NCBI GenBank assembly: GCA_050740975.1
Contig: JBOIEE010000050.1
Location: 1-6,736, forward strand
Direction of reading: 5' to 3'
Length of the DNA: 6,736 nucleotides
Source of the DNA: JBOHHR01 sp050740975
Lineage (GTDB): Bacteria > Pseudomonadota > Gammaproteobacteria > JBOHHR01
Below the pieces are notes generated by a model, which was given only the letters and a program-made list of their open reading frames with translations, had not been told where the DNA came from and ran no database searches. Position numbers and translations under genes: made by a program. Positions 6,055 through 6,736 of the stretch are shown here, in pieces; the first letter of the stretch is position 1, and each line of letters opens with the position of its first letter.

Positions 6055-6208
6055 TCTTATGCTGTTGCATGAGATAGAGGCCCACGGCATCGGTGAGCGT
6101 GAGGTCTTGATCTGAAAATCTTTTGAGCAACCGGGTGGCACCGGCCTGTTCGACGGCATCTACTCGCGCGATCTGTAACGGTTCCAGCCATAGATACCAC
6201 GTCGTCGA
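6011..6208 (-). pseudogene. PIN-domain toxin, C-terminal half only
   Basis: The minus-strand translation contains ATRLLKRFSDQDLTLTDAVG, then LYLMQQHKIKKCWSTDFHLG. This matches the second half of PIN toxins, with the conserved SDQDxxxxDA acidic motif and the later (T/S)xDxHF-like Asp motif. The N-terminal half with the first catalytic Asp and the Glu is absent, and there is no start codon of its own; upstream the frame runs into a kinase fragment. The closing bases abut the Uma2 fragment with a gap of only a few bases. It belongs to a PIN subgroup different from VapC and FitB in this window. Confidence 0.75.
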
Positions 6209-6244
6209 TATTCTGGCTTGAACGAGGATCACCAGACTCGATCT

Positions 6245-6343
6245 GCCTACGTAGTAGAGTTGGCAGATGTTGGGATGGTTCAGGCTCGCCACCGCTCGCG
6301 CCTCCACGTCGAAGCGCTGCTTCAGCTCCGGGTTGCGGTCCAA
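6245..6343 (-). pseudogene. Ser/Thr protein kinase (Hanks type), short N-lobe fragment
   Basis: About 33 codons read LKQRFDVEARAVASLNHPNI, then CQLYYVG. This is the alpha-C helix and following strand of bacterial Hanks-type kinases (usual form RFxxEARAxxxLNHPNIxxxYDVG), with the alpha-C glutamate in VEAR. An in-frame TGA sits immediately upstream and nothing kinase-like follows; no glycine loop, catalytic HRD or DFG is present. The fragment begins 7 nt after the glnD stop. It is clearly debris, and too short to say what kinase it came from. Confidence 0.7.
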
Positions 6344-6350
6344 TCAGCCT

Positions 6351-6736
6351 TCACGACCCGCTCTCACACGCCCGCTCCAGCTCCCCGCAAAGCCTCCGCG
6401 CGCTCTCGGTACCCAGCTTTCGCCCCTCCGAGCGCACGTAGAACACGTCCACGGCCTTGTTGGCCTCGGTATCGATCAGCACGACCTCGATGTTGCAGTG
6501 ATTGAACGAGAAGGTGCTCGCGAGGTCGTAGAGCAGCCCCGGGCGATCCTCCGTGATGACGTGGTAGATGGTGTTGTTGGCTGAAGTCTCATTGTCAAAA
6601 GCCACCTGAAGCGGCACGCGCGGGCGGCGGAACGAAGGCGGTGGAGGACGCTTTTGCAGCAGCTCGCGCACGTCGATCTTACCGATCAGGACACGCTCAA
6701 GGGTGACCCGCAGCCGGTCGACTTCTCCCTGGATCA
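6351..6736 (-). CDS. glnD: [Protein-PII] uridylyltransferase GlnD, C-terminal end (5' part beyond the right edge)
   Basis: An open frame of 127 codons enters from the right edge and ends at TGA 6351-6353. It carries an ACT domain: FDNETSANNTIYHVITEDRP, then GLLYDLASTFSFNHCNIEVV and LIDTEANKAVDVFYVRSEGR. The DRPGLLYDLA turn and the AVDVFYV strand are characteristic of GlnD ACT domains, which sense glutamine and switch the enzyme between adding and removing UMP on PII. The upstream residues IQGEVDRLRVTLERVLIGKI fit the linker before the final ACT domain. Catalytic nucleotidyltransferase and HD domains would lie outside the window, so another ACT-ending protein cannot be fully excluded. Confidence 0.82.
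   Translation of the reverse strand, partial: IQGEVDRLRVTLERVLIGKIDVRELLQKRPPPPSFRRPRVPLQVAFDNETSANNTIYHVITEDRPGLLYDLASTFSFNHCNIEVVLIDTEANKAVDVFYVRSEGRKLGTESARRLCGELERACESGS

Noticed and set aside
5884..6350. Possible insertion sequence producing the fragment mosaic
   Set aside because: No transposase motif or terminal inverted repeats were seen at the fragment edges.
6218..6584. Plus-strand frames of 95 and 105 codons over the glnD end
   Set aside because: They are antisense to the clear ACT domain and resemble nothing known.

Overview
The window has moderately high GC and is coding-dense on the left. It suggests an environmental bacterium with a large accessory genome. The GlnD C-terminus (ACT domain with a CNIEVVLIDTE-type strand), a Hanks-type kinase fragment with an LNHPNIC motif, PIN toxins and a Uma2-family fragment together fit something like Acidobacteriota. 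This is an impression from motif style, not a phylogenetic assignment.

Layout. (1) Positions 1-2722, minus strand: one uninterrupted reading frame of at least 907 codons that runs off the left edge. It encodes a very large membrane-anchored STAND NTPase: signal/anchor helix, HEAT repeats, a transmembrane helix, a NACHT domain with clear Walker A and Walker B, a disordered linker, then a second HEAT array. (2) Positions 2726-3832, minus: a DAHP synthase of the Ibeta/KDSA-like family, only 3 nt upstream of the NACHT gene, so the two look like one operon. A candidate promoter lies at 3899-3927. (3) Positions 3856-5607: an accessory patch with two back-to-back toxin-antitoxin operons. FitA/FitB-like (ribbon-helix-helix plus PIN) is transcribed leftwards; an AbrB-type VapB plus PIN VapC pair is transcribed rightwards. 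Both have near-consensus promoters in the shared 164-bp gap, each with a perfect inverted repeat at the promoter or start. A 35-bp imperfect direct repeat (31/35) brackets the patch: the right copy is the end of vapC, the left copy is a decayed duplicate next to the DAHP synthase start. (4) Positions 5610-6350: a gene graveyard. A Uma2-family N-terminus is joined to the C-terminal half of a PIN toxin and then to an N-lobe scrap of a Ser/Thr kinase, each cut at a few bases. (5) Positions 6351-6736, minus: the C-terminal end of GlnD (PII uridylyltransferase), running off the right edge.

How it works together. The TA modules and the fragments suggest repeated insertion, decay and recombination between a conserved housekeeping gene (glnD) and the DAHP synthase/NACHT operon. 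The most unusual object is the NACHT protein. Its predicted topology puts one HEAT array outside the cytoplasmic membrane and the NTPase plus a second HEAT array inside. That would suit a transmembrane sensor or defence-type STAND protein, but no function is demonstrated. I found no CRISPR array, no tRNA or rRNA gene and no intact transposase.
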